Shown here: in pieces, positions 12,096 to 24,404 of the stretch
Numbering within the stretch: the stretch's first letter is position 1
Layout of the letters: the number at the start of each line of letters is the position of its first letter
Assembly (NCBI GenBank): GCA_023548195.1
Contig: JAJHZJ010000041.1
Span: forward strand, 248,001-312,000
Direction of reading: 5' to 3'
Source: Bettongia penicillata ogilbyi
Lineage: Eukaryota; Chordata; Mammalia; Diprotodontia; Potoroidae
DNA length: 64,000 nt
Position numbers and translations under genes: made by a program
The notes under the pieces: generated by a model
What the model was told of the DNA's origin: nothing
What the model saw: the letters and a program-made list of their open reading frames with translations, nothing else
The model's database searches: none

Positions 12096-12690
12096 GATCC
12101 CTAACAATTAGGGACTGAATGAACAAGTTGTGGTGTATAGTTGTGATGGAATATTACAGTGCTATAAGAAATGATGAATTCAATGATTTTAGAAAGTCAT
12201 GGGAAAACTTACATGAAATAGGGAAGGGTAAAGTGAGCAGAATTGAGAGAACACTGTATACAGTAACAGTAATATTATTTTAAGAATAACTTTAAGTGAC
12301 TAAGTCATTTTAACTATTACACAAATTAAAAATAAAGGACATAAGAAGAAAGATATTATCTGCATCCAGAGAAAGAACTGAAAAATAGATGTATAGAATA
12401 ATTTTACATTATATGCATAGATAGGTATATACATACATATATACATACATATGTGTATATGTATGTGGGTATATATTTGTGTGTGTTTGTGTCTAATGGT
12501 AGTCATCTCTAAGTTGGACTGGAGAGGAAGGAAAGGAAAAAAGAAATTTACATCATAATGTTATTACATATTTTAAAAGAATAGCAATTTGTACATAATA
12601 TATTTGCAATTTTATGTGTAATCATCTTTTTTATTATACTGTTATGGAAATGTTTGTTTTATCCCATAAATTAAAAAGAAGAAAGACATC
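12096..12690 (+). mobile_element. L1 3' end, sense
   Basis: 'gaacaagttgtggtgtatag', 'gtgatggaatattacagtgc' and 'ccagagaaagaactgaaaaa' are the 3'-terminal sequence of marsupial L1 (end of ORF2 and 3' UTR). It is 5'-truncated and diverged. A TA/CA-rich microsatellite (about 12,409-12,490) has expanded inside the 3' UTR. Confidence 0.75.
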
Positions 12691-13689
12691 TACTGCCACC
12701 ATTGATGATCCTGACATCCCTCTTTCCTCAGCCTTAGATGTAACACATCTTTGCTATAACTATATCTCTCCTCATTTCCTATAACCATTCCCAAACAAAT
12801 CTCCCTCCTCCCTCACAGTTAGTCCATGTAACAGAGGGGGACAGAAGCAGAGAGAGTGAAAAAAGTACATCAGGAAAACACTATGGGAACCTTAAAATAC
12901 TAAATTGTATCAGCCAACAGCTATGTGTTTACATCAGGGACAGGAAGTCAAATGATTCCAGGCTACACACTAATAGACCTAAAGCTGAAGGAAACTTGGA
13001 GGCAACTAACTAACCTCCTCTGACTAAGTCCAAGCTGTATATTTCCTAGAACTTCTGGGTTCAGAGGGATCCTATGTCCAAGCAACTTCCAGAATGCAGG
13101 AAAACAAAAAGCTCACACCAGCTCGGTCAACATTTTATTGCTTAGTAAGCATTACATGTTAATTACTATGTCCTTTTTATTTGCTTATTGATTAGATGCT
13201 CATATGCAAGTCCAATATTTCTTCACCTAAAAGGCAGAGAATAAATGCAAAGAGGCAAAAGCTTGTATTCACAGGCCACATGTTGGCCTCTCCCTCCCTA
13301 TCGAGAGAATTACAGCATGTCTTCCTCACTCAAACCTGACAGGTAGAGAAGAATTAACATCCCCTCCATTGGAGTTTTTTAATCTATTTCTTATTTTCAG
13401 CCCAAAAAGGCACCTATTACCTGGTGCAAACATACCAGAAACAATCAGAATAACTGAATATGTTCTAAATTGAATGTTGGGGTCCATTATAAATCATCAC
13501 AATTCTGTAGAAGCAGGCTTTCCAGACTCTTCCATATGGGACAGCACACTATGCATGCTCTGGAGACAGTCCCATTGGCCAGTCGCTTTATTATGTGCAC
13601 ATGAGAAAACTGACATCCAGAGTGATTAAGAGAATCTCCTGAGGCCTCAGTAATATCTTAACGAATTCACACACTATGAAATATCTAGT
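12691..13689. other. Unassigned stretch
   Basis: No gene or named repeat. Weak antisense MIR-like words near 13,600. Confidence 0.4.
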
Positions 13690-13800
13690 ATAATAATATC
13701 CATTTTACAGATGAAGAAACTGGGGTTCATAGAGATTAATTGATTTAGTCTGAGCCAGGATTTGGACTTATTTGGATATTATTGGACTGCTTTCTCAGTG
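13690..13800 (-). mobile_element. MIR SINE fragment, antisense
   Basis: 'ccattttacagatgaagaaa' and 'gagccaggatttggactt' are the antisense MIR core and head. Confidence 0.65.
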
Positions 13801-14814
13801 TCCCTTTTATGATAGTACATAGTCTTTCCAGAAGAAAAAGCCAAAGATAATAGCTTTTATTTATTTTGTATTATGAATCCACAGGTCAGAATAAAAGATT
13901 AGACAAAAGGAAGAGATAGAGGGATGTACAGGGGGAAACCCATTTAGTCAAAAATGTAGAGTAAAGAATCAGTTAACTTTAGTAAATGGTCGTGCAACTT
14001 GTATTTAAGGACAACAAACTGCTATTTAAAGGCCATCCTTGTGGCTTGTTTTCTAGCTGAATTACACAACACAAAGCTATTCCATTTTTTTCACATTCTT
14101 TGTTTAACATTATTTATAAGAAAAGAATTTCTAGGAATGAATGATGGAATTGTGATTTGGGCTTTTCTTGTACATGTGAGGCAAATCATCTCAATTCTAC
14201 CTTCTGGTCACATCTGGACATACTTCCAGGTTATCTATTGTATCTTTCAGTAGCTATGAATAGGGATTATTGATGAACTAGCAAACAGATAATATGATCC
14301 AAATTCAGTTGACCATTTGGAATATGACTCATTTATCATCAACCGACTCGCTCAGGCAGAAAGAACAATAGGGAGATTGAAAAGCTATGGGACTGATAGG
14401 GAGAGACGTGCTCAGTATTCCAAGAATTAGGAAATTTCCCCCCACCACTGTAGGAACAACTAGGGAGAGGACAGGTTTGTCACAGTTGTGCATTGGTGCT
14501 CAAGAGCTGAAGGAAATTCTGAGATATTGTGAAAGGTAGAGGATATGGAAACCAATCTTGGTGTGAAAAGATTGTTGCTTTAAAAAAATGAAATGTGAAT
14601 CAGGGGACATATGGCAGAAGGAAAATTGTCTTGGGTCTTACCTTCCTCTGTTGGCATAGTATCTGTGCGTGAGTGGAGGAGAAAATGGGAAGTGAGACAA
14701 GAATTCATGGGTGTTTGTGGTAGCTGAGATTTGTGGCTAAGCTACCCTAGCTAATGTATCCCAGTGTGGAAACAAGCACTGACAAGAGCTGTGAGATTAA
14801 ATCCAATCATGTTT
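13801..14814. other. Unassigned stretch
   Basis: An 84-codon plus-strand frame at 13,999-14,253 has no recognisable domain. No repeat identified. Confidence 0.4.
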
Positions 14815-14970
14815 ATCTGAATGGTAACCATTAAGTGCCTACTATGTGCTAGGCATAATACTAGTCGCTTGGAATACAAAGGGAAAAACAAAAATACCTC
14901 TGCCCTCAAGAGTCTTACATTCTAGCCAGAGGAACTGAGCTTGGGATCATCAAGAAAGATGTGGGGATGG
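14815..14970 (-). mobile_element. L2 3' end, antisense
   Basis: 'ttaagtgcctactatgtgct' followed by 'ggaatacaaagg' and 'tctgccctcaagagtcttac' is the antisense L2 3' end. Confidence 0.7.
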
Positions 14971-15420
14971 AAAAAGACATGATAATCTAATAAATACAGC
15001 CTTTTACCAAAGGTATCATTTGAAGTACATATTTCAATTATGACTTAAAAAGTTACTCAATTAGGAGGATACCTATAAACATGTCTTCTTTCCTCTCACA
15101 TGATAAGTGATCCAAAAGAGACCATTTTGTGGGGGGGGGGGAGGGACAATAATCTATACTGCTCATACTTCTTCATAGTTCACCATGTTCTCAAAATATA
15201 CAAATGTTTTCTTCCAACACTTGAAAATAATCACTTAGCAATTAGCCTACTTGTTTGACCCCAGGGATCAGAGGCTAGGATGGCATAACCTTGTTTAGGA
15301 AAGCTCTCTAGGGCAGAACACGATGTCCAAAACAGACCTTTGAAATGTTTACTTTCCTGTTCAGCTTCAGAGGACAAAAATAATATTCCTTTGATAATGC
15401 GATGGCTCTTTATTCGTAAT
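14971..15420. other. Unassigned stretch with a G run
   Basis: Includes an uninterrupted run of about 11 G at 15,131-15,141. Otherwise featureless. Confidence 0.5.
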
Positions 15421-15655
15421 AGAGGATAGAATGGTGGGCCTGGAGTTAGGAAGACTCATCTTCATGAGTTCAAATCTGACACTTACCAGCTGTGTGACCC
15501 TGGACAAGTCGCTTCACCCTGTACACTTTCATTTTCTCATCTGTAAAATGAACTACAGAAGGAAATGGCAAACCACTCCAATACCATTGCCGGGAAAACC
15601 CTAAATGGGGTGGGAAAGAGTAAGACACAACTGAAAGAACTGAACAACAAACTGT
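15421..15655 (+). mobile_element. Marsupial tRNA-derived SINE
   Basis: Sense copy with 'ctgtgtgaccctggacaagt', 'tctgtaaaatgaactacaga', 'ggaaatggcaaaccactcca' and the tail 'ctgaaagaactgaacaacaa'. Confidence 0.85.
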
Positions 15656-15810
15656 GCATTTGTGTGTGTATGTATATATACCCTTGTATGCGTGTACATA
15701 TACACTTACAAAGCAGACACATTAGAAGGCTTTTGGATATATACACACATTTATGCATATGTGTGTGCATATATATACATATATATGTATATATATATAT
15801 ATATATTTGT
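15656..15810. repeat. TG/TA microsatellite
   Basis: Alternating TG, CA and TA steps directly follow the SINE tail. The purest part is (TA)n near 15,788-15,806. Long apparent frames on both strands here arise only from the repeat. Confidence 0.85.
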
Positions 15811-16114
15811 ATATCAGAATAGTTGTGTAATTCCATTTGAAAAAAAGCCACAAGTATGGTCTTTAAAAACAATGTTTTTCCTTGAATGAAAGATGTGTAA
15901 TAAATTATCAGCATTAGTTTATGTATCATTGAGAGGTAGATTGCCTTTAGATATTGATATAGATACAAATATAGTTATAGAATCATATACATATTACATA
16001 TATTTTTAAGAATCAGAATGCCCATATACATAAATATGTCTATATAGAGGGACATATATAGACATATTGTATGTGCGTATATACACACATGCATACGTAT
16101 ATACAAATGTCATA

Positions 16115-16320
16115 TAAAGTGTTTACCTCAAAACAATCCTATGAAGTAAGTAGTACAAATCTTCTTGTGTCCATTTTACAGAGTTAAGAAACTGGAACTC
16201 AGGGAGTCTAAGTGCCTTGCTGTGGTCACATAGTCATTACTGGTAAAATTTAGAATTCAAACCCTAGAAATCTAAAACCAAGTATTTTGCTCTTTTTACT
16301 ACACTAGGTTTCTTATTGCA
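16115..16320 (-). mobile_element. MIR SINE, antisense
   Basis: 'gtccattttacagagttaag', 'tgccttgctgtggtcacata' and 'tagaattcaaaccctag' are antisense MIR core and head. Confidence 0.65.
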
Positions 16321-16399
16321 TTTTATGGAGTAGGAATGGAGAGAAACAAGTAGAGAAGGGAACTCACAAGAATCAAAGTTAACATTTCATTTTTTTAAA

Positions 16400-17060
16400 G
16401 GGAAATAATAGACATAACACAATTTACATGGAAAAAAATGAACAAAAGCTATGAAAAAGAAAATTGATGGAGGAACTAACACTATCAGATGTAAAAATAT
16501 AACCTAAAGTAATAATTCTAAAGACTGCCTTGTATTGGGGAACAAATGCAGAAACAGAACAATGAACCAGACTAAAGAATGCAGAAATAGACCTTGGTGT
16601 ATATAAAAGATTAGTGCTTGATGAACTCACAATTAAAGAACACTGCGGAATGTCACACTATTCTATAAAAAACTGATGAGAAAACTAAGTTGCTACAGTA
16701 GATGGCAAAAAAAATATATTTAGAGCCATACGTAAAATCATATATCCCCCAAAATGGCTAACTTGGATCAATTATCTAAATGCCTTAAAATAATTAAAGT
16801 ATTGGAAAAGTAAATAATATATTTGACTTGACTAAACAGAAGAGGAACATTTGTATCACTCAAACCAAAAGAAGCAATTTTTAAAATGAATAGGTTTTAT
16901 CATGCAAAGAAAAAAGAGTTTTGCACTAAAAAAATGGCATCTATAAAAAAGAAAGCTTCAGTATAATATTGAATATATACTTAGATCTGTTTGCATGTCA
17001 TATCTTTATCTGATATAATATATCATATCTCATATAAAAAAAAGTTCCACTTTCAGAGTC
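16400..17060 (+). mobile_element. L1 ORF2 remnant, sense
   Basis: The word order ('ttgtattggggaacaaatgc', 'aatagaccttggtgtatata', 'cttgactaaacagaagagga') matches the 3' half of L1 ORF2 downstream of the reverse transcriptase. Many stops and indels; no intact frame. Confidence 0.6.
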
Positions 17061-17159
17061 TATAAGCTATAGATTATAAGTTTAACAATTTGTACTCCAC
17101 CATGGAGAAATATAAGTAATGAACAATTTTTAAAGGAAGAAATGCAAATTGTTAATAGT

Positions 17160-17160
<1 letters not shown>

Positions 17161-17195
<35 letters not shown>
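17161..17195. repeat. (AC)n microsatellite
   Basis: About 15 AC units, ending in 'acgcatgcatgcacatg'. Confidence 0.95.
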
Positions 17196-17680
17196 TGCAT
17201 GCACATGTGCCTGAGTGTGAAGACTTACAGTCCCTAATAATTAGAGGTAATATAACCCATTTCACAATTTGAAGCAATTCAAGACCACGTGGTATTATAT
17301 CATACTAATCTTTCAAACGCACACTGATATGCTGACACAAAGAGAATACTGAGCAAAAGTGGCTTAATGGGCCTTGATTAAGGGGATCACATGGTCCTTT
17401 GTGTACCACACCATAGATGCCCATATTGATTGAAAATTTCTATGAACCTTCTTTCCTACATTAAATGCCTTCAATTTTATAATGCCACTGGCACATATGT
17501 AAGTTAGGTTTCCCATGGTTGTAATACAGGAAGACATGAACACTTTTCCTAAGAAAATCCATAAGTTGGGCAATGACTGTTTCTCTGATATGAAAATCTG
17601 TCCTCCACTGAGATTTACCTGAAACCCAGTGGGGTCTAACCCAGCTTAACATAAAGATGCTGTATTCCTGTATGATGTAG
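17196..17680. other. Unassigned stretch
   Basis: Two overlapping minus-strand frames of 60-70 codons (17,364-17,652) have no recognisable domain. Confidence 0.4.
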
Positions 17681-17932
17681 AGCAGCTAGGTACACCAGTG
17701 AATAGAGCTCCAGATGTAGAGTCAAGAAGATTAATCTTCTTGAGTTCAAATCTGGTCTCAGATATGTAGTAACTGTGTGACCTTGGGAAAGTCACTTAAC
17801 CTCTCTGCTTCAATTTATTCATCTGTAAAATGAAGTGGAGAAGGAAATGGCAAACCATGACAGTATCTTTTCCATGACCCGAAATGGTGTCATGAAGAGT
17901 TGGACAGCACTGAAACTACTGAAAAACAACAA
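17681..17932 (+). mobile_element. Marsupial tRNA-derived SINE
   Basis: Full-length sense copy from 'agcagctaggtacaccagtg' through 'ctgtgtgaccttgggaaagt' and 'catctgtaaaatgaagtgga' to 'actactgaaaaacaac'. Confidence 0.88.
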
Positions 17933-19466
17933 TCCCCGTTTGACTAAAGGAAACTATTATTTGGCATATTTCATTTATCTTTTTCCACTCTAGAGAATAT
18001 GAATGAATTCTACTCACAAATAGGGAGTCTGATTCTCACAGCAAGAATATTGCCTTGGCCTCCCAAACAAGTAAAAATGCTAAGGTATGTTCAAACTTGT
18101 CCTTCAACCTTTGCACTATTTTATTCCATATACTTGGTATCACTGCACATTTTTTCTACAGTATTCCTCTACTACAAAGAAACTATTGTAAACCAATTTC
18201 CAATTTAAAAATTTATTACCTGAATTTATGTTAATTGCACTTAGTATCAGAGCACATTCTTACTAAATTTTTCTGACTTTATGCAATTATAGGTTATTCT
18301 ACAATCCACAAACAATTTTATTATGTCAGTCAAGATGTCTACATATTTAATCTCATATCCAAGATCTACTTCCATCACTTGCAATCCCCTATGAATATCA
18401 GCATTCAAATGAAAGAATTTACTAGTACTACAAGCATATTTTTATAGTATGGATGTATAGTGCCAATATTTATTCACTTGCCAGAGGGCTACCCATTAAT
18501 TGATGAAAACTACTAAGCCAAATTCCCAAACAATAAATATTCAGAGAGTATCTAGAAATAAGAAAAATTAACATAAATAACAGCTACAGCAACTATCTGC
18601 AAGGCAGACAGTCAAATAAACAAATTAGCAACATTAGCATTCCACGTGTACATCAACAAGCAATTAAATGACATTAATTACTTTGGCACCATCAAATAAT
18701 AAGTATTAATGTACAACTGCAACCTAAAGGTACAGCATATTGAACACTAAGAAATTTAGTGTGCAGATGATAAAGCAGAAAAAAACCTAAAACCAAGGAA
18801 ACTGAAAAATAAAATATCATTGAAAATGAAACCCAATTGATAATTTTAGTGAGGAGAAAACAAAATTTGATAAAAGGAAATCAAAACATATTTCAAAATA
18901 AAATCTTATATCAAAATGGAAAAATAAGGCAATGCAAAATTCAATTTGAAAAATTCCATATTGAATAGTTTCCTTTTAAAAATAGGCAACATTGGGCTAC
19001 ATTTAACTTTAAACTCAAGTCATAAAGAAAAAACAATGAAATGACATCAAAAAAACAAAATTCAGAAAAATTGGAAGTTTTTAGTACAGTGATACAAGAG
19101 GCATAAAGAAGTGGTGTATGAATTTCTTTAAAAGAATAAAAACAAATAGTATCAAAAATCTCAAAGAAGAGAAATTGTAAAACATAATTCTAAAAAAAAA
19201 AAAAGATATTCCATGAATGAGCTTCTACTGGTAACCAACAGATGGCACTACAAGGCAAGGTTTGGCAGTATAAAGGGAGAAGTCTTAGAAATATTGTGAA
19301 TTTTCCCCGGTAACATAGCCACACTTCCCAAACTCCAACTTCCTCTTCTCTCTGGGTGGTCCATAGAACATTTCCTTGGCTCATTCCTCTACTCCAACCT
19401 TCCTTCTAAAAGCTAAAAGGCACAATGAAATACCAAATGGATTTTGCTTAACCATTAGTAATCTAT
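17933..19466. other. Unassigned AT-rich stretch
   Basis: About 1.5 kb of AT-rich sequence, A-rich on the plus strand between 18,700 and 19,200. No gene or repeat identified. Confidence 0.5.
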
Positions 19467-19710
19467 TTGTTGTTCAGTGGATTGAGCTGTGTGCAACTCT
19501 TTGTGACTCCTTTTGAGGTTTTCTTGGCAAAGCACTGGAATGATTTGCAATTTCTTTATCCCACTCATTTTACAGATAAGAAAACTGAGGCAAACAGGAC
19601 TAAGTGACTTGCCCAAGATCACAATGCTAGAAAATGTCTGACGTCAGCTTCAAACTCAGGTGTTCCTGACTCCAGGCCCAGCACTCTATCCACTGTGTCA
19701 CCTCACTTCC
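19467..19710 (-). mobile_element. Marsupial tRNA-derived SINE, antisense
   Basis: Complete antisense copy: tail ('ttgttgttcagtggattgag') first, then 'ttttacagataagaaaactg', 'agtgacttgcccaagatcac', and the head ('ctctatccactgtgtcacct') last. Confidence 0.88.
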
Positions 19711-19879
19711 TTATTTAGTAATCTATAGCCCTGGGAGAAAATAACCTTTGTTTTGTGGTTAGGAGATTATGAATCATTACCATCATGAAAGACATAATAT
19801 TTCTTTCATTTGATTCTGTTTTCCTTTAGGGGCAGGGGAAAAAATCATTGCTTTCCTTGTTGTCCTCATTGGAGCAGTA

Positions 19880-19965
19880 GGGAAAGTGTTCAGTGCTGTG
19901 CTCAGTACCTGACACATAATAGGTGTGGTTAATAAACATACATTGATTTGAATTGACAAATAGAG
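19880..19965 (+). mobile_element. L2 3' end, sense
   Basis: 'gctcagtacctgacacataa' then 'taataaacatacattgattt' is the sense L2 3' terminus (normally ...cctggcacatagtaggtgcttaataaatg). Confidence 0.65.
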
Positions 19966-19967
19966 GT

Positions 19968-19970
<3 letters not shown>

Positions 19971-20049
<79 letters not shown>

Positions 20050-20068
20050 TTCTCTCTCTCTCTCTCTC
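19971..20068. repeat. (TC)n microsatellite
   Basis: About 98 bases of nearly pure TC repeat, followed by C-rich pyrimidine sequence. A long minus-strand Arg-Glu frame here is only the repeat translated. Confidence 0.97.
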
Positions 20069-20391
20069 CCCCCCTTCCCCCTTCCTTCACTTCCTCTCAA
20101 TCCCATGACACAAGGTATTCAATGGCTTCATCTCTGATGATTCCCCATGAATCATAGAGCAATAAGGATCAACTATAGTTTTAAACTAAATAAATGAAGA
20201 ATTAGAAACAGCTTAAGTAAGTATAAAAATTATATAGGAAATAGAGGTGACATTTAGGGATCAATTCATGTTGAATATGAATGAGGGAAACATACTTAAG
20301 GTGTGGGAAAATTTAGTTTATTAAACCCCTTATTTTATTAAATTATTAAAGACGACTAAGAGAACATCAATAAATGTATGTATGTTATACA

Positions 20392-20392
20392 T

Positions 20393-20458
<66 letters not shown>
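20392..20458. repeat. (TA)n microsatellite
   Basis: About 33 TA units with one G interruption. Confidence 0.97.
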
Positions 20459-20461
<3 letters not shown>

Positions 20462-20674
20462 CCTTTTCTATCTCTGAAAAATCTTTATGAAATGTTCTTA
20501 TATGGGAATCAAGGTCATCTTTAATAAGGGTATTAAAGGGAAACAGACAAGCTTTCACTAATTATATTCAACAGTGGATCATATCATAATAATATTATAA
20601 TTGACTGAAAAAATGTAGAAGGTATAAGATCCCACTGTGCTAATTAGTTTATTATTTTTTAAAGCTCTTGATTC

Positions 20675-21370
20675 GGGGTCAGAACCAAGATGGTAGAGTA
20701 GAAAGACACATATACACTAAATTCCCCCCACAGCCCATAAAATACCCGTAAACACTCTCAACACATTCTATAGCAGTAGAAGCCACAGAACAGAGTAGAA
20801 GAGATTTCTAGTCCAGGGTGACCTGAAAGGTTGATGGGAAAAATCTGTCACACCTGACATGGAGCAGAGACTAGTCCAGCCTTCACCACATGGCATGGTG
20901 CCAAGAGGAGGACCTGAGCAGAATTTCCAGTGGAAGTAGCACTAGTTTGCAGATCCCTCAACTCACAGGTGCCAAAGGTCAGGGAGAGGGTTTTTTTCAG
21001 TGGGCCAGGAAGGGAGCAGGGTTTTCCCATAGCTCCAGTCTCAGGTGATGGCAGCAGAGGCCACATCAGGCTGGAGCAGCTCCCACAGCAGCCCACATCC
21101 ATTGTTGAATCTTGTCTGGGAGCAACCAGAAACTTTTGTGTCCAGAGTCTGTAAGTAGTAGTTTCTTCTCCAAAACCACCTGGCCTCCACTTCTACCAAG
21201 CCAGCACTGGGGGCTAAGATTCAGATAAGCAGCTCATTTCCCCCAAGGGCTTTAAGTAGGGGCAGGGCCACCATTCAGTGTGAGATAAAGATCAGTTGCT
21301 CAATTCCCCCAGGAGCATTGGGTGGGAGCAGGGCCTCCACACAGGGCTGAGGTGGGGAGGGCTTTACCCT
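20675..21370 (+). mobile_element. L1 5' UTR fragment, sense
   Basis: Starts 'ggggtcagaaccaagatggt', the marsupial L1 5' end. It continues with 'acccgtaaacactctcaaca' and 'gcagtagaagccacagaaca', then about 500 bases of GC-richer 5' UTR. A loosely repeated unit of about 66 bases occurs twice near 21,215-21,345 ('gataagcagctcatttcccc' / 'gatcagttgctcaattcccc'). ORF1 is absent. Confidence 0.7.
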
Positions 21371-21507
21371 CCTCCACTCCATTGTTCTGTGGCTTCTGCT
21401 GCTCTAGAATTTCTTGAGAGTTTTTCTTTACAGGTATTTTCTGGGTTGTGGGGGAAGAGCTAGTGTATGTGCATCTTTCTACTCTGCTGTCTTGGCTCCA
21501 CTGCCCT
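21371..21507 (-). mobile_element. L1 5' end, inverted
   Basis: Read on the minus strand this again begins with the L1 start (agccaagacagcagagtaga), then 'tgcacatacactagctcttc', 'acctgtaaagaaaaactctc' and 'gcagcagaagccacagaaca'. It is the inverse of 20,675-20,810. Confidence 0.75.
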
Positions 21508-21570
21508 GAAAGTTTTAAAACTTAGGGAACTGATTGTTGAAAACTGGAAACAAATAAATTAATTTTTTTT

Positions 21571-21700
21571 AGAAAGATGCATATACTCTAGTGCTTCCTC
21601 CACAAAATACCTGTAAAAATGACTCTCAACGGAATCTAGAGCAGCAGAAGCCACAGATCAACAGAGCAAAAAAGGTTTCCAGTCAAAGGTAATTAATGAT
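21571..21700 (+). mobile_element. L1 5' UTR fragment, sense (third copy)
   Basis: 'agaaagatgcatatactcta' through 'gcagcagaagccacagatca' is the same 5' UTR stretch in sense orientation, missing its first ~20 bases. It is followed within about 25 bases by an L1 3' end, so almost all of ORF1 and ORF2 is missing. Confidence 0.72.
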
Positions 21701-21724
21701 TAAGGGAAAAGGAAAAGAATTTAT

Positions 21725-22390
21725 ATATTCTAAAATGTTTATATCAGCTATCTTTGTGGTGGCAAAGAACTGGAAATTGTAGGAATGCCCATCATTTGAG
21801 GGATGGTTGAAGAAGTTGTGGTATAGGATTGTGATGGAATACTTCTGAGCTATAAGAAATTATGAGCTCAGGGATGTTAGAAAAACATAGATAGACTTGC
21901 ATGAAATAATAGGAGTAAAATGAGAAAAACCAAGAAAAGACTGTATACAGTAGCAACAATATTTTTTTAAGAATACATCATTTTGATCACTATAAATACC
22001 TAAATGATGAACTACAAAGCACATATGAAGAAAGATGCTATCTGCAACCAGAGAAAGAACTGATAAATAGAAGGGTGTTCTTGGTTTTACTATATATGAA
22101 AAATGGTTTTACTATATATATGATTATATATGCATATATCTATACATATATATATATATATATATATTGTGTATGTGTGTGCGTGTGTAATGATAGCCAC
22201 ATCTGGTGTGGGGCATGGGTGAGTGAAGAGAAAGGGGGTTAGGAGGAAGTTATATGGCAACATTATAGTATATCTAAAAGGAATAGCAAGTTGTACCTAA
22301 TAAATTTGCAGTTACATATACAATCATCTTTTTTACTGTGTTATGAAAATGATAGCTTTATTTCTTAAGTTTGGAATGAAATAAATAAAA
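21725..22390 (+). mobile_element. L1 3' end, sense
   Basis: 'ttgtggtggcaaagaactgg', 'gttgtggtataggattgtga' and 'ccagagaaagaactgataaa' are the ORF2 end and 3' UTR of marsupial L1. A TA/TG microsatellite (about 22,112-22,188) lies inside the 3' UTR. Confidence 0.8.
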
Positions 22391-22414
22391 TGAAAAAAAA
22401 AACAGAGATAACTA

Positions 22415-23060
22415 AATTCATGGGAGCTGGTGAGATCACCAAATAAAATAGTATAGAAGAAAAATAAAAGAGGGTCCAGGAGAGAGTCCTGTCGGACAGA
22501 CATAGTATATGAAACCTGGAAGAAGAAACAGCAAAAGAGACTGAGAAGGAATGGTCAAAGTGATAAAAGAACCAGGAGAGACTAGTATCCCAAAGACCTA
22601 GAGAGAAGAGTATCAAGGAGAGAAGAGTCATCAACCTCTAGTGCCAAAGAATGCAGATAGGTTAAAAAGGATGAAGATTAAGAAAAAACTTCAGCTTTGG
22701 CAATTGAGATAATTAGTAACTTCATAGAGAGACATTTCAGTTGGACAATGAGGGCAGAAAGCAGACTATAGAGAATTAAGAAGTGAGAGGAAAGAAAATA
22801 GAGACACCTATTTTAGATGGCCTTCTCAGGAAGCTTAACCACGAAAGGGAGGAAAGATATGGGATGATAACTAGCAGGAAGAGATGGATACAGTGAGGGT
22901 TTTTGAGGATGGGGAAACATAAGCATGTTTATATCTAGTAAAGATGCAGACAAGGAAAGAATTAAAATAAATGAGAGAGTAGGGATGATACAGGAGGCAA
23001 TCTGCTAGAGAAGATAGGGAATGAGATGACTTGTGTATGTACTGGAGTTGCATTTGGCAA
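22415..23060 (-). mobile_element. L2 LINE (5' part of RT region), antisense
   Basis: 'gggtccaggagagagtcctg', 'agactgagaaggaatggtca', 'gaagcttaaccacgaaaggg' and 'gggtttttgaggatggggaa' are in the order of antisense L2 ORF2. The same segment is present in the copy near 25,390-25,770, so these are two separate insertions. No intact frame remains. Confidence 0.7.
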
Positions 23061-23649
23061 GAAGGGGTACCTTTATTTGTGAGTCAAAGGCAAAGTGGTC
23101 TTGTTTCATGATATGAGTACCCTTATTTCTATGTCCCAAACTATATCAATGATCACTTTTCAGTGTCATACATTCTCATCCCATTCCAAGCTTATGCAAT
23201 TCATTCATAGTCAGTAGAATTTTGAACCCATATTGCTGCTGAACTCCCAAATGAAAGCATTTTTTTCCTCTCTACATTTTATATAAAGTTGAGCATACAA
23301 ATATAGTAAAAGCAAAATGCGTCCTGAATATAGACTTGATGCATATCCAAAGCTACTCTTTCACAACACCAGGTTGGGAAGCATCTGTGCTAAACCAATT
23401 TTAGTTTGAACTAGCATTTCCTTGTCAGAACATTCTGTCTATATAAGAATTCTGAAGACTTTTAAGACTCTTTTAGTGATGAGTATTTGAGTCAATAGTT
23501 GTGTTCTCACAGCACTCTTCAAAAAGTGATGTTTATTGCCTTCACAGCTACTTTGCTATCACTTAACACTGTAACATATGTAGTAGGAGCAATATCCTAA
23601 GGTCCCCAACCAATGTAAGATAGGCTACTTTTATTTTCCTTGAAAGGTA
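23061..23649. other. Unassigned stretch
   Basis: No gene or repeat recognised. Confidence 0.4.
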
Positions 23650-23800
23650 TTGAAACACTGGGTTTCAATGAGTCTGAAGGAGAGAGTGAAATTGGCAACT
23701 CTGCACAGTTCTGCCTCACTTAAATCCACTTCACATGGATCAGCAACGTGTGGGAGACTAAGGCTTGGGCCACTGACACTGTTTCCTAGTCTTCCTAGAC
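23650..23800. mobile_element. Marsupial SINE-like fragment
   Basis: 'actctgcacagttctgcctc' and 'acttaaatccacttcacatg' resemble the head region of a second marsupial SINE, whose other orientation occurs at 51,601 ('gcacttgactttgttttgag'). The apparent 109-codon frame at 23,650-23,979 overlaps it and is unlikely to be a gene. Confidence 0.4.
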
Positions 23801-24235
23801 TTAGGTACAAAAAAGACAAGGTACAAAACATTATGAATTTAACACTCCCACAGGCTTCTGACCATCATGTGTATCACAGAAACAGCAAAAGCACAGAAGT
23901 GAACCAGTGCTGTATCTTTGCCAAATCAACATATTTTTTCTATCTGATGACAGAAAATATTCTCTCCTACTACGGCTGAGTAAAGGTCCTTACCAAATTT
24001 AGTCCATTTTCGTCTTTATTCACAATATACTATAAGTGAAATTTCCAAGTTAGTTGGAAAAAGTTAGTTGGAAAAGCCTGTTTTCTGCATTGACTAATTC
24101 TACATATAAATGGATCAAATTTTATCCAGCATTCAGAAAACTTCCAGAAACAGAACATCAATATACACTCACAATAATGATTAGTTTATAATTTAACAAT
24201 CATTGATTATTCATAATTTCCACAAAAAGAAACTT

Positions 24236-24400
24236 CATAGTATGATGAACAAAAGACTGGTCTTGGAGTCAGGAAAGACTGGGTTCAAGTCCTATCTTTG
24301 ACATACATTAATTATGGACTATGGAAAAATTACTTAATGTTTCAGTGTCCTGGACAATTATATCATCTTACAGATTAGTAGACAATCTGCACTGGTGGAA
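24236..24400 (+). mobile_element. tRNA-derived SINE fragment, sense
   Basis: 'tcttggagtcaggaaagact' and 'gttcaagtcctatctttgac' mark the head of a marsupial SINE. The tail is decayed. Confidence 0.6.
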
Positions 24401-24404
24401 AGAT

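Noticed and set aside
15537..15968. 143-codon minus-strand frame
   Set aside because: Spans a SINE tail and a TA/TG microsatellite.
19783..20106. 107-codon minus-strand frame rich in Arg-Glu
   Set aside because: It is the (TC)n microsatellite read in translation; no coding evidence.
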